A stretch of 64,000 bases of DNA from Paenibacillus planticolens (GCF_013141725.1 NZ_WHNZ01000042.1:124001-188000); one strand, 5' to 3'; shown: positions 32,103 to 41,406, counted from the first letter of the stretch. A program made the numbers and translations. The notes: generated by a model not told the origin, from the letters alone.

Positions 32103-32981
32103 ATGAAGAAGTTTAAAAAGTTTTATATTGAAATTACAAGCGTATGCAATCTGGCTTGTACTTTTTGCCCGCAAACGAAGCGGCAAGCCAATTTTATAAA
32201 GATAGATACATTTACGAATATTCTTGATCAAATCAAACCGCATACGGATCATATCTATTTGCATGTTAAAGGGGAGCCCTTACTGCATCCGAAGATCGAC
32301 GAGCTGCTCGATTTGAGCCACGAGAAAGGCTTTAAGGTCAATATTACAACCAACGGCACGTTGATTAACAAAAATCGGCACAAGCTATTGGATAAGCCGG
32401 CGCTTCGGCAAATGAATTTCTCCCTGCACAGTTTTGACGGTCATGAGGGTTCTGAGGATAAAGAAGGCTACGTGATGAGCATTTTGAAGTTTGCTAAAGA
32501 AATCGTAGCAAAGTCGAATGTGATCATCTCTTTCCGTCTATGGAACCTCACGATGGACAATCAAACGAATCAGGAGCGGCAGCGAAATCGCGAAGTGCTG
32601 ACCATGCTGGAGAAAGAGTTCGAGCTTGATTACAAAATCGATGAGGAATTTGTACGCGGCAGCGGTGTAAAACTGGCAGAACGCGTCTATCTGAATCAGG
32701 ACCATGAATTTCAATGGCCGGATTTGAAAGCTCAAGAGATCGAAGGGCCCGGCTTCTGTCACGCGCTGCGGAATCAAGCGGGTATTCTGGTTGACGGCAC
32801 GGTCATCCCTTGCTGTCTTGACGGGGAAGGCGTCATTAATTTGGGCAACATTAACCACACGCCTTTCTCTGAGATTGTGGAAGGGGAACGGGCGAACCGC
32901 TTGTTCGAGGGCTTCTCCAGAAGGGAAGTTGTTGAAGAGCTGTGCCGCAAATGCGGGTACCGAGAACGTTTCAGCATGTAA
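32103..32981 (+). CDS. Radical SAM/SPASM-like protein
   Basis: A 292-residue radical SAM protein. The cluster motif CNLACTFC (CxxxxCxxC-like spacing, near residues 15-23) follows FYIEITSV, and HVKGEPLLHPKIDELL is the GGEPLLH-like SAM-binding strand. Near the C-terminus GTVIPCCLDGEG and LCRKCGYRERF supply cysteines for a second cluster, as in SPASM or twitch domains. Such proteins often modify peptides or enzymes, but no candidate precursor peptide is seen nearby, so the substrate is unknown. The ATG follows ACGGAGTCTTGGG. It is monocistronic with its own terminator. Confidence 0.85.
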   Translation: MKKFKKFYIEITSVCNLACTFCPQTKRQANFIKIDTFTNILDQIKPHTDHIYLHVKGEPLLHPKIDELLDLSHEKGFKVNITTNGTLINKNRHKLLDKPALRQMNFSLHSFDGHEGSEDKEGYVMSILKFAKEIVAKSNVIISFRLWNLTMDNQTNQERQRNREVLTMLEKEFELDYKIDEEFVRGSGVKLAERVYLNQDHEFQWPDLKAQEIEGPGFCHALRNQAGILVDGTVIPCCLDGEGVINLGNINHTPFSEIVEGERANRLFEGFSRREVVEELCRKCGYRERFSM

Positions 32982-32997
32982 GTTAGGTTTAAAGAAT

Positions 32998-33049
32998 GAA
33001 AGGCTTCTTCATGCCAGCTGGCTCAGCAGGGTGCAAGAAGCTTTTTTTG
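32998..33049 (+). terminator. Terminator after the radical SAM gene
   Basis: AAAGGCTTCTT ... AAGAAGCTTTTTTT with an inner GCC/GGT pairing. Confidence 0.85.
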
Positions 33050-33059
33050 TTATTTGTTT

Positions 33060-33088
33060 TTGCTTTTACAACCGCTTAGTGAGATAAT
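33060..33088 (+). promoter_or_regulatory. Promoter of the helicase gene
   Basis: TTGCTT, 17 bases, GATAAT; about 40 bases before the helicase start. Confidence 0.45.
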
Positions 33089-33127
33089 AGAAGTTTGATT
33101 TGATACTTATTGTTGGGGGCTCGGAAC

Positions 33128-35077
33128 GTGGGACGGTATCCATTTGATTATGATCATTCACAGCCATTCATGCAGCAGGTTTCTGACTGGATCGCTGATT
33201 TATTTTATGAAGTTTTACCGGAGGCCGGCTTTGAGGTACGCGATGAACAAATCTACATGGCGTTTCAACTGGAGCGGGCTTTTGCCGAAAAACAGACGAT
33301 TTTTGCGGAAGCCGGCGTAGGGACCGGAAAGACGCTTGTTTACTTGCTGTATGCGATTTGTTACTCGCGTTTTACGAAGAAACCGGCCATTATCGCTTGT
33401 GCGGATGAATCGTTGATCGAACAGTTGGTCAAGCCCGGCGGCGATATTGACAAAATAACGCGGCACTTGGATCTTGTGATCGATGCGCGGCTTGCCAAAT
33501 CCCCGGACCAGTACGTCTGTCTTCAGAAGCTGGATGAAGCCCGGTTTGGGCACGAGGATACCGGTTTATACCGGGATTTGCACGCCGGTCTCCCTGACTT
33601 CGTCCATACGAGGGAAGCTTTGCAATCCTTTTATGCATATGGAGATCGTAAAGACTACCCGAACCTGAACGATGAGCAGTGGTACCGCGTAAGCTGGGAT
33701 GCGTATCAGGATTGTTTTGTCTGTGATAAAAGGCACCGCTGCGGGCAAACGCTTTCCCGGGAATCGTACCGGAAATCAGCGGATCTCATCATCTGTTCGC
33801 ATGATTTCTACATGGAGCATGTATGGACCTACGAGGGCCGCAAGCGGGAAGGCCAGCTTCCTTTGCTGCCGGAACACTGCGCGGTTGTTTTCGACGAGGG
33901 ACATTTAATGGAGTCGGCAGCGCAAAAAGCACTGACCTACAAGCTGAAGCATACCGTTTTTGAAGAATTAGTGGTGCGTTTGTTAAAAGGGGAAGTGCGG
34001 GAGACGTTAGCCGTCTGTATCGATCAGGCGATCGAGCAAAGCGAGTTGATGTTCGAGGTGCTGGAAAGCTGCTGCCAACCGATTTTGGGCTCGGACCGCA
34101 AGCAAATAGTGATGAACGAACGGCTTCTGCGTGAAATTCACCGGCTGTGTGATATTTTATCGCAGATCGAAGAGGAGCTTGTCTTTGAAAGTGAGATGTT
34201 CACTTTGAACGACTACCAGCTTAAGATTGTCGAGGAACATCTGGAAATGATGCAAAAGGCGCTGGCCTTGTTCCGCCACGATCAAGCCTTCATTTGTTGG
34301 GCAACGGAAAGTATAACGGGTCTCAGTTTGGTGATCATGCCAAGAACGGTGAAAGAAGTGCTCAGAGAGCAAGTATTTTCGGCTAAAATGCCAATCGTGT
34401 TCTCATCAGCTACGCTATCCGTCGAGGGAACCTTTGATTATGTGGCGGACAGTTTGGGACTGGACAAGTACCTATCCTTTTCCGTGGACTCACCCTATGA
34501 CTATGCAGAGCGGATGGAAGTGATCGCTCCGAAATGGCCTGCAGGCGGGACTTTCCAGGAGAAGCTGGAAACAGCCGTTAAACTACTACAAAGAACGGAA
34601 GGGCGCGCTCTGATTCTGTTCCCGACGCATGAGGAGCTTCGGCGGTTTAAGCGGGAGATTCAGCAGCGAACCGATTGCGCAAAGCTGCGGTTTCTATTTG
34701 AAGGAGATCAAGAAATCAGTCATCTCATCGCTTCTTTCCAGGGGGATGAACATAGCGTGCTAGCCGCTGTAAGCCTATGGGAAGGACTTGACGTACCGGG
34801 TCCGTCGTTGTCGAACGTGATCGTTTGGGCGCTGCCGTTCCCTCCGCAGGATCCTGTGTTTATGGCGAAACGGCAAGCGGCCGCAGATCCTTACGAGGAA
34901 GTTGACATTCCGTACATGCTGTTAAGGCTGAGACAAGGGATTGGCCGCTTAATCCGCACGCGGGAAGATAGCGGGATTATCGCGATCTTCAGCGAGGAGA
35001 TGCACACGAATGAAGGTCTTCGCGAGCATATCGCCGGCGTACTGCCATCAGGAGTAGTGTTAAAGCACGATCTGTAA
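33128..35077 (+). CDS. DinG/YpvA-like XPD-family DNA helicase
   Basis: A 649-residue superfamily 2 helicase similar to B. subtilis YpvA. Walker A is EAGVGTGKT (near residue 60) and the Walker B box VVFDEGH (near 254). Cysteines YVCLQK and CFVCDKRHRCG (about 130, 197, 200, 206) fit a 4Fe-4S cluster as in DinG/XPD, and motif VI is RLRQGIGRLIRT near 605. It should unwind DNA 5'-3', perhaps at R-loops, forks or other structures. The GTG at 33128 is preferred over TTG at 33110 because GGGGG then lies at a usable distance. The stop is 9 bases from that of the convergent sgrR-like gene. Confidence 0.88.
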   Translation: MGRYPFDYDHSQPFMQQVSDWIADLFYEVLPEAGFEVRDEQIYMAFQLERAFAEKQTIFAEAGVGTGKTLVYLLYAICYSRFTKKPAIIACADESLIEQLVKPGGDIDKITRHLDLVIDARLAKSPDQYVCLQKLDEARFGHEDTGLYRDLHAGLPDFVHTREALQSFYAYGDRKDYPNLNDEQWYRVSWDAYQDCFVCDKRHRCGQTLSRESYRKSADLIICSHDFYMEHVWTYEGRKREGQLPLLPEHCAVVFDEGHLMESAAQKALTYKLKHTVFEELVVRLLKGEVRETLAVCIDQAIEQSELMFEVLESCCQPILGSDRKQIVMNERLLREIHRLCDILSQIEEELVFESEMFTLNDYQLKIVEEHLEMMQKALALFRHDQAFICWATESITGLSLVIMPRTVKEVLREQVFSAKMPIVFSSATLSVEGTFDYVADSLGLDKYLSFSVDSPYDYAERMEVIAPKWPAGGTFQEKLETAVKLLQRTEGRALILFPTHEELRRFKREIQQRTDCAKLRFLFEGDQEISHLIASFQGDEHSVLAAVSLWEGLDVPGPSLSNVIVWALPFPPQDPVFMAKRQAAADPYEEVDIPYMLLRLRQGIGRLIRTREDSGIIAIFSEEMHTNEGLREHIAGVLPSGVVLKHDL

Positions 35078-35086
35078 GTTTAAGGT

Positions 35087-36877
35087 TTAGGTGAACCAAA
35101 TGTCGCGAAATCGCACCCACCCGAGAGAATCAAACGAAATGCCGCGGATCGACGGGTGATAGGCCGTTTTGAGATGCTTCCGATAAAGAAAAAGCAAACT
35201 ATAGCGCTGCTTGAGCCGTGTTTCTAACTGCTCGAGCAGCGTTATTCTGCGTTTCGGGTCGATTTCATCGCGCAAAAGCCGCAGGCTGTCTTCGAGAAGC
35301 TTGTGTACTTCGGGCGCCGCATGCTGCTGCATGCTTTTGTACATGTCGTAAAGCCGCAGTTCGCGGTGTTCATCAATCATGATGGCGAACAGTACTAAAT
35401 CAGCCGACATTCGAAGCTCGCCTTTGAATTGTTCCGCCGGGATGAGCATGATTTGGAGCGTTATGCCGGATAAGGCGTACATGTTTTGCAGTAGAAGCGC
35501 ATCCTTTTCATATTGCGGGATGGTCGCAAGTTTCAAAGGTTCCCCTTTGTAACCGGCGGCTTGGAGGAGCTGCTTTACATAGGTTGTTTGATCAGGTAAT
35601 TGTGCAGGCGCTTTGTGATCGGATACTGACAGTGGGAAGAAAGAATTGGCCGCCTCAATCACATCGCCGGACAACTGCTCTAGCAAATAAGCTTGATCCA
35701 GGGCCAACTGAAGAGCCTCTCGCATGAGAGGGTTTCTTAACGGACCTTCTTTTATTTCATTCACCGTCATGAACTTGGTCGTCATCCCCGATTGTCGAAC
35801 TTGCTGCCAGCGCCGGGCTTCCATATCCGAAATGCGAACATTGTGCATGACTTGAAACGGCTGCTGAAGATCGGATACATGAATTTGTTCGTTCTCTGGC
35901 AGCGTCCACACTTCGACGCGATCCAAGAACCCCCTGCCTTGAAAATAAGCTGGAAATGCTTCCAAATTCCAAATCCCGTGTTCATGCCCGGCTAAACGAA
36001 AAGGACCTGTTCCGACAGGGGCGGTACCCATCCAGCCTCCGAATGCTTCACACGCATCTTCTGGAACAATAACGGCCCGATTCGTACTCAAAAAGCCCAA
36101 AAACAATTCATTGCGCTCCGTCAGCTGGATGCGAACCGTTGTTTCATCGAGGCAGTCGATATTTGTGATTGCCGCGTAAGCCCAACTGTACAGTCCGCGG
36201 GGAGCTAAGCGCTGAAGACGCTGCAGCGCATATTTGACATCACTGGCATGCATCTCACGGCCATGATGAAAGCGCACGCCTTTACGGAGATAGAACGTCC
36301 AGGCCGTTCTCGACTCGTCCACATCCCAGGCATGCGCCAAATGAGGAATGATGTGCTCGCCTTTGGCATCCATCCGCACGAGTCCGTCAAAAAGCTGATT
36401 AACTAAATGCGATTCCCCGGCATAATGGATTGCAGCAGGATCCAACGAATGGATAGTCTGTGTGAGAGGAAACCGCAGGACATCGGTTCTTCTCTGGCCT
36501 TGCAGCTCGGAATGAAACCCAAACTGACCCGATAGCCACTCTTGGAATTGCTCCCGCAGCTGAGCGGGATGCTCGGGTGCTTGCAGCAGCTCCAAGGCGG
36601 ATTTTAAATCTTGCTTAGCCACATATTCCTTCGCCTCATCCAGCAGCATTTGCTCTTTGCGCATGAGAAAAAGCAGGGTCGAGCGATTCCCGCGGCCCTT
36701 TTTGGGGTGCCAGGCGAGCCATTCCTCCTGCTGCATTCGCTTTAATAGAAGCACCATATTGCGGTGCGTACAGTCCAAATGTGCCGCCAGCTCTTCGAGC
36801 GTCGTTTCCAGGGGAAACTCTTCGTGGACATGTGGAAAAGCGTTTCGAAGTGTTAAATAATGCTTGCGAATTTTCAC
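35087..36877 (-). CDS. SgrR-like regulator fused to a solute-binding domain
   Basis: A 596-residue protein with an N-terminal SgrR-type winged-helix domain (LEELAAHLDCTHRNMVLLLKR... WHPKKGRGNRSTL, residues 25-75). A cytoplasmic SBP_bac_5 (peptide/oligosaccharide-binding-like) domain follows from about 150, with ITNIDCLDETTVRIQLTE and AFGGWMGTAPVGTGPFRL. E. coli SgrR senses sugar-phosphate stress; in Bacilli the targets of these proteins are mostly unknown. The GTG at 36877 has CGGAGGGCTTTG upstream. It is divergent from the DUF4153 gene at 37019, and the palindrome at 36961 lies between them. Confidence 0.85.
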   Translation of the reverse strand: MKIRKHYLTLRNAFPHVHEEFPLETTLEELAAHLDCTHRNMVLLLKRMQQEEWLAWHPKKGRGNRSTLLFLMRKEQMLLDEAKEYVAKQDLKSALELLQAPEHPAQLREQFQEWLSGQFGFHSELQGQRRTDVLRFPLTQTIHSLDPAAIHYAGESHLVNQLFDGLVRMDAKGEHIIPHLAHAWDVDESRTAWTFYLRKGVRFHHGREMHASDVKYALQRLQRLAPRGLYSWAYAAITNIDCLDETTVRIQLTERNELFLGFLSTNRAVIVPEDACEAFGGWMGTAPVGTGPFRLAGHEHGIWNLEAFPAYFQGRGFLDRVEVWTLPENEQIHVSDLQQPFQVMHNVRISDMEARRWQQVRQSGMTTKFMTVNEIKEGPLRNPLMREALQLALDQAYLLEQLSGDVIEAANSFFPLSVSDHKAPAQLPDQTTYVKQLLQAAGYKGEPLKLATIPQYEKDALLLQNMYALSGITLQIMLIPAEQFKGELRMSADLVLFAIMIDEHRELRLYDMYKSMQQHAAPEVHKLLEDSLRLLRDEIDPKRRITLLEQLETRLKQRYSLLFLYRKHLKTAYHPSIRGISFDSLGWVRFRDIWFT

Positions 36878-36960
36878 CCAAAGCCCTCCGGCATAAAATA
36901 TGAAATTATCAAAATTAAACTTACACTTTTTGTTCTTGTTTTACAGGTTACAATAAAAGG

Positions 36961-36979
36961 TAGGAATTATCAATTCCTA
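36961..36979. promoter_or_regulatory. Perfect 8-3-8 palindrome in divergent region
   Basis: TAGGAATT-ATC-AATTCCTA lies between the SgrR-like and DUF4153 genes, 40 bases before the latter. It is a possible operator for the SgrR-like protein or another dimeric regulator; this is inference. Confidence 0.45.
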
Positions 36980-37018
36980 GTAGCTTCTGCAAATGGCTTA
37001 TCAAAGGAGAGAAGTTCA

Positions 37019-38524
37019 ATGAGAGATCCGGCTCCATGGCAAAAAAAGTATAGCTTCATGCTTTTGTATGCTTGTTTATTCGGATTGTTGGTGCAATATT
37101 TATTTCTCGGCCGACCGGCAGGTATTTCAGTTTTACTTAGCGTGGGTGGCTTCTATGGCCTATATTTTTATTCGATAAAAGGAAGACTGGGCGGGTTTGA
37201 GCCATGGAAAGGGCAGAGCACGGCCGGTTGGCTGCTGATGGTGCCTGTGGCATTACTAGCGTTGACCTATGCCGTGTTCGCGAACAGCTTGTTTCATACG
37301 CTTAATGGGCTAGCCTTACCGCTCTGCATCGTGATGCAAACGATTGTCTTATCCAGGAACAGCAAGCATGCTTGGTACCATGCGACCTTCCTGCAAGATA
37401 TGGCCAGGCATGTTATCAGCAGGCCGATTGCTCATCTCCCCGTGCCATTCGGCATGATCAAGGCGTGGCTGCCGAGCCGGGAGAGCGGTAAAGAATCGAC
37501 TTGGGGAAGAGTCGGTAAAGTCTTGGCAGGACTTTTGCTGGCAGCGCCTATTTTGTTTATTGTAATCGGTTTGTTGGCGTCAGCCGACAGTATTTTTTCA
37601 TCCTGGGTCACGCGAATTCCTGAGTGGTTCAGCGGGATATCCATGGGGGACGGGGTTGCCCGTACGATTCTTGCGGTCTGTACGGCTGTATACACCTTTT
37701 GCTATATGTGGGGAATGTTGTTTCCAAAAGTCGTCGAAGCCGCTCACCCTTTTGATCGTCCAAAAGATGAAACTGCTGGAGTAAACCGTAATAAGGTTCA
37801 GCTGGATCCGATCACTGCAGGAACGCTGCTCGTATGTGTGAACGTTGTGTATGTATTGTTTGCAGTTATTCAATTTTCCTATTTATTCGGAGCGACTGAC
37901 GGCTTGTTGCCGGCGGGTGTGGCCTATGCCGAATACGCTCGCAGGGGCTTTGCTGAACTGGTAGTTGTCGCCTTGATTAATGTGACGCTTTTATTCCCAG
38001 GCCTGCACTGGATTCGTCAAAGCGGCCAAATGAGCGAGTCCATTCGCAAAGTTCTTCTCACGATGCTAGTTGCCTGTACGATTGTAATGCTTTTATCCGC
38101 TTACGGAAGGCTTTCGCTTTACGAAGAAGCGTATGGTTTCACGCAAACAAGATTGCTCGTGCATGGGTTCATGATTTTCCTAGGCATCTTGTTTATCCTT
38201 GCATTTTTCCGGATATGGATGGAAAAGATGTCGATGTCCAGAGCATACATAACGACGGCCATTCTTGCTTATTTGGTCATGAATTACATGAATATCGACT
38301 ACCGAATTGCCATGAATAATATGGAACGCTATGAAAAAACGGGTATGATCGATCTGGATTATTTAGGCATACTCTCTACCGATGTTGTTCCTGCCTTAAA
38401 GGAGCTTCAAGCGAAGCATCCCGAACTAGACTCCGTGCAGCTAAAAATCGATCGTATTATTGGCGAGCAAGAGAACACGACGTGGCCATCCTGGAATCTA
38501 TCTGGCTATCGTGCGAGAAGGTAG
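37019..38524 (+). CDS. DUF4153/DUF4173 membrane protein
   Basis: A 501-residue integral membrane protein with about twelve hydrophobic segments. It fits the DUF4153/DUF4173 group: a central VIQFSYLFGATDGLLPAGV-AYAEYARRGFAELVVVALIN block is typical. It ends in a soluble C-terminal part (YLGILSTDVVPALKELQAK...) often seen in these proteins. No function is known. AAAGGAGAGAAGTTCA before the ATG at 37019 fixes the start. The open frame upstream covers the divergent regulatory region. Confidence 0.8.
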   Translation: MRDPAPWQKKYSFMLLYACLFGLLVQYLFLGRPAGISVLLSVGGFYGLYFYSIKGRLGGFEPWKGQSTAGWLLMVPVALLALTYAVFANSLFHTLNGLALPLCIVMQTIVLSRNSKHAWYHATFLQDMARHVISRPIAHLPVPFGMIKAWLPSRESGKESTWGRVGKVLAGLLLAAPILFIVIGLLASADSIFSSWVTRIPEWFSGISMGDGVARTILAVCTAVYTFCYMWGMLFPKVVEAAHPFDRPKDETAGVNRNKVQLDPITAGTLLVCVNVVYVLFAVIQFSYLFGATDGLLPAGVAYAEYARRGFAELVVVALINVTLLFPGLHWIRQSGQMSESIRKVLLTMLVACTIVMLLSAYGRLSLYEEAYGFTQTRLLVHGFMIFLGILFILAFFRIWMEKMSMSRAYITTAILAYLVMNYMNIDYRIAMNNMERYEKTGMIDLDYLGILSTDVVPALKELQAKHPELDSVQLKIDRIIGEQENTTWPSWNLSGYRARR

Positions 38525-38572
38525 GGGAAATATAACAGCATAATAAGAGAGGAAGCTGCGGGATGGCATATG

Positions 38573-38599
38573 TTGACAAGCGAAGCAGATTGGTAAAAT
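38573..38599 (+). promoter_or_regulatory. Candidate promoter of the TIM-barrel gene
   Basis: A perfect TTGACA and a TAAAAT with only 15 bases between them, so the -10 assignment is uncertain. Confidence 0.35.
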
Positions 38600-38632
38600 A
38601 CAACCATACGGAATGAAGAAAGGGTTGAAAAT

Positions 38633-39469
38633 ATGCCATTTTTATCACTGACGAGCTGGAGTCTCCATCGGCTTCTAGGTCCTTTGCGTTGGACTCGATG
38701 GGATGAAACGACACGCGCTCAAATCACGGCTCCGCAGGATCAGCCGGAACATTTATCGCTGATTGAGCTGCCTAAAGTACTTGCTGCAAAAGGATTTGCC
38801 TCGTTGGAGGTGTGTCATTTTCATTTTCCTGAGACAGGCCCGGATTATTTGCAAGCATTGAAGCAATCGTTCGCGGAGGCCGGGCTGCGCTTTTATACGC
38901 TGCTTCTTGAGTATGGGGATATTTCCAGCAGCGATGAGGATCGCAGAGCTTCGGACATCGCATGGATCAAAAGGTGGATCGATATCGCATCGCTTGCCGG
39001 AGCGGAGAGAGTTCGTGTGATTGCAGGCGATGCAGAGCCATCGGATGAACAAGCGCTGGCTCGATCCGCGGAGGCGTTGCGGGAGTTAGGCCAGTATGCA
39101 GCTGCACGCGGGGTAAGAGTAGTTACTGAGAATTTCCATGCTTTAACCTCGGTAGCCGGTAACTGCCTTGCATTGTTGAAGGCTTGCGGGGATGATCTTG
39201 GGTTTACTTCGGATTATGGCAACTTTAAAGGCAGCGGCAAGTACGACGCGCTTATCCAAACGATTCCTTACAGCGAATCCATCCATGCTAAAGCACAGAC
39301 GAATGAAGACGGGGTACCGGAGGAAGAAGATTTTATCCGCTGTATGGAGATTGCCAAGCAAGCCGGTTATGAAGGACCGATCACCCTAGTCTATGATGGT
39401 CCCGGCGATATGTGGGACGGGATTGAGCGTGTTCGCAAGCTTGCTGCTCCGTATATTTCGGTGAGATGA
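38633..39469 (+). CDS. Sugar phosphate isomerase/epimerase-like TIM barrel
   Basis: A 278-residue protein of the AP endonuclease 2/xylose isomerase-like superfamily. LSLTSWSLHRLLG, FASLEVCHFHFPET, VRVVTENFHALTSVAGN and ESIHAKAQTNEDGVPEEEDF hold the Glu, His and Asp metal-site positions expected for this fold. Such proteins epimerise or isomerise sugars or inositols, or act in polyol catabolism; the substrate is not clear. The ATG at 38633 follows AAAGGGTTGAAAAT. It stands alone with a bidirectional terminator shared with the CBS gene. Confidence 0.82.
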   Translation: MPFLSLTSWSLHRLLGPLRWTRWDETTRAQITAPQDQPEHLSLIELPKVLAAKGFASLEVCHFHFPETGPDYLQALKQSFAEAGLRFYTLLLEYGDISSSDEDRRASDIAWIKRWIDIASLAGAERVRVIAGDAEPSDEQALARSAEALRELGQYAAARGVRVVTENFHALTSVAGNCLALLKACGDDLGFTSDYGNFKGSGKYDALIQTIPYSESIHAKAQTNEDGVPEEEDFIRCMEIAKQAGYEGPITLVYDGPGDMWDGIERVRKLAAPYISVR

Positions 39470-39521
39470 CATATAATCGAATCAGCAGCAACAGCCGCGG
39501 CAGGAGCATCAAATTGTGAAA

Positions 39522-39556
39522 AAAGAACCGTCAGGAAAATCCTGATGGTTCTTCTT
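39522..39556. terminator. Bidirectional terminator
   Basis: AAGAACCGTCAGGA-AAA-TCCTGATGGTTCTT lies between the convergent TIM-barrel and CBS genes, with A-rich and T-rich flanks. Confidence 0.85.
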
Positions 39557-39565
39557 ATAAAGCAA

Positions 39566-39970
39566 TTAGTCCGTAATATTATTCATGTAATAGGCAATAA
39601 TATCTTTTCGGCGAATGATACCCAGAAAAATCTGTTTATCATCGACGACAGGAACAAAGTTTTGATCGGCAGCTTTTGCCAGCATGTCCTCCATAAAGGC
39701 ATCTATAGATACACATTCATTGCGAATATGCTTTTTAATGGCGCTGACCGGGATTTCATCCATATTATCGAAGCTTACGCCCGGCGTATTTTTAAGCGTC
39801 CATAACAGATCGCCCTCGGATAGGGTTCCCGCGTATTTGCCTTCGTCATCGACGATAGGAAGCGCTGTATAGTAGTGCTGCTCTAATTGTTCCATCGCAT
39901 CTTTCATCGAAGAGGATGATCGGATAAAGGCAACCTTGTCTTTCGGAAAAAGAAAAGAGGCAGTTTTCAT
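39566..39970 (-). CDS. CBS-domain protein
   Basis: A 134-residue protein of two CBS motifs (MKDAMEQLEQHYYTALPIVDDEGKY and MEDMLAKAADQNFVPVVDDKQI). Its size and layout recall B. subtilis DarB/YkuL-type c-di-AMP-binding proteins, but identity is too low to claim that. The end IIRRKDIIAYYMNNITD fits the usual last strand and helix. The ATG at 39970 has GAAAGG 12 bases upstream. It shares the terminator at 39522 with the convergent gene. It is different in sequence from the CBS protein at 3916. Confidence 0.82.
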   Translation of the reverse strand: MKTASFLFPKDKVAFIRSSSSMKDAMEQLEQHYYTALPIVDDEGKYAGTLSEGDLLWTLKNTPGVSFDNMDEIPVSAIKKHIRNECVSIDAFMEDMLAKAADQNFVPVVDDKQIFLGIIRRKDIIAYYMNNITD

Positions 39971-40227
39971 AGTCGTTATTACCTTTCTCGGAATTTTCAA
40001 AACAAAAGATTATATCTATTAAACCATATTTTTGCCTAAAAGGCTTTGAAAGTTCTTTCCATAAACCGGAGAGACATCATTATCATATACCCAAACCCTT
40101 GCGATTACTAACATTTCCAAGCCAATATGAGCGAAAAAAAATAAAGCAAGAAAAGAAAAGCCTCAGGGTATATACTTGTCTTATGGTAAATTATGCGAAT
40201 TTGAACCACTGAGGGGAGTAGAACAAC

Positions 40228-41199
40228 ATGTTGAAAATTGCCATTGCCGGCACAGGCTGGTTTGCAGAAAAGCATGCAAGCTTGCTTGCTGCCCGGGAAG
40301 ATGCGCAGGTTGTTGCTTTTTTGGGTTCTTCACTGCCAAAGGCGGAGAAGATTGCCCGTCAGTTTGCCGGCGCGCAAGCTTTTGACAATATTGAGCAGAT
40401 GCTGGATACGAGTAAACCTGATGCTGTGTACATCAGTGTTCCGCCTCTGGCTCATGGTGAAATTGAAGAGGCGATACTCGAACGGGAGCTGCCGTTTTTG
40501 GTGGAAAAGCCGATCGGACTCGAGATGGCCGCGGTAAACCGAATTCAAGCGAAAATCGCCAGCAAGGATATCATTACTTCTGTTGGTTATCATATCCGAT
40601 ATACGGATACAGTGCAAAGGGCCAAAGAACTCTTGGCAACCCGCAAGGTTGGCATGGCGGTTGGCAGTTGGCTGGGGGATATGCCGGGCGTTCATTGGTG
40701 GCGCAAGCAAAATGGTTCCGGCGGTCAATTCGTTGAGCAAACGACGCACATTGTAGATCTAGTTCGCTATTTGGTTGGCGAAGTCGAAGAAGTGTATGCG
40801 GCTTATGCGCAGCGTCATATGCATACGGTGCATGACGGTGTTGAAGTCGCGGATGTCGGAGCAGTAACGCTTAAGTTAGCCGGCGGCGCGATCGCTTCGA
40901 TCACGAATACGTGTATGCTGCCTTTCGGTCACCGCTCCGGTTTGGAACTGTTTACGGATAAAGGCGTTTTGGAAATTCAACAAAACCGGTGTTTAATCAA
41001 CCACGAGGGAGCTTGGAAAACGGAGTATAAGAACTTATTGAATCCCTATGAGCTGGAGACAGATGCTTTCTTGCATGCGCTCAAAACGGGAGACCGGTCA
41101 CGTATTTTGACGGATTACGCCGACGCAGCGGTCACGCTGCGGATTACACTCGCAGCTTTGGAGTCGTCAATCAGCGGGATGCCCGTAAAAATCGGTTAA
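40228..41199 (+). CDS. Gfo/Idh/MocA-family oxidoreductase
   Basis: A 323-residue NAD(P)-dependent oxidoreductase. The Rossmann motif IAIAGTGWFAEKHASLLAAR is at the N-terminus and the family EKPIGLEMAAVNRI (catalytic-site Lys of EKP) near residue 93. The C-terminal alpha/beta domain includes FVEQTTHIVDLVRYLVGEV with the His of the active site. Members act on inositols, sugars or other polyols; the substrate is unknown. GAGGGGAGTAGAACAAC precedes the ATG. It is monocistronic, ending at a good terminator just before the mmg operon. Confidence 0.87.
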   Translation: MLKIAIAGTGWFAEKHASLLAAREDAQVVAFLGSSLPKAEKIARQFAGAQAFDNIEQMLDTSKPDAVYISVPPLAHGEIEEAILERELPFLVEKPIGLEMAAVNRIQAKIASKDIITSVGYHIRYTDTVQRAKELLATRKVGMAVGSWLGDMPGVHWWRKQNGSGGQFVEQTTHIVDLVRYLVGEVEEVYAAYAQRHMHTVHDGVEVADVGAVTLKLAGGAIASITNTCMLPFGHRSGLELFTDKGVLEIQQNRCLINHEGAWKTEYKNLLNPYELETDAFLHALKTGDRSRILTDYADAAVTLRITLAALESSISGMPVKIG

Positions 41200-41210
41200 G
41201 AATGAGAGCA

Positions 41211-41237
41211 AACATCGCTGAAGAGCGGTGTTTTTTC
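41211..41237 (+). terminator. Terminator after the Gfo/Idh/MocA gene
   Basis: AACATCGCT-GAAG-AGCGGTGTT followed by TTTT. Confidence 0.85.
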
Positions 41238-41307
41238 ATTTACCCTTAAATTCAAAGCCTGTCAGGTATAAGCCATCCGCGTGGCGTGTATATATAAAAC
41301 ATGTTGT

Positions 41308-41321
41308 TGGAAGCGTTTACA
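41308..41321 (+). promoter_or_regulatory. cre-like site (CcpA) before the mmg operon
   Basis: TGGAAGCGTTTACA differs from the cre consensus TGWAARCGYTNNCA only at the third base. It lies 86 bases upstream of mmgC. CcpA repression of a fatty-acyl and propionate degradation operon by glucose would make physiological sense; the B. subtilis mmg operon is likewise CcpA-controlled as I recall. Confidence 0.7.
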
Positions 41322-41406
41322 ACTTGTCCAATTTTTGGAGATGACCACTGAACTTATCCTCGGCCAAACATGCAGGAATAGCCATCATGTCGAAGGAGGG
41401 GGTCAT

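Noticed and set aside
41245-41300. Possible sigma-E promoter before mmgC (GGTATAA, 14 bases, GTGTATATAT)
   Set aside because: The B. subtilis mmg operon is sigma-E controlled, but the -10 here matches the sigma-E pattern at only about half its positions, so it is not supported from sequence alone.
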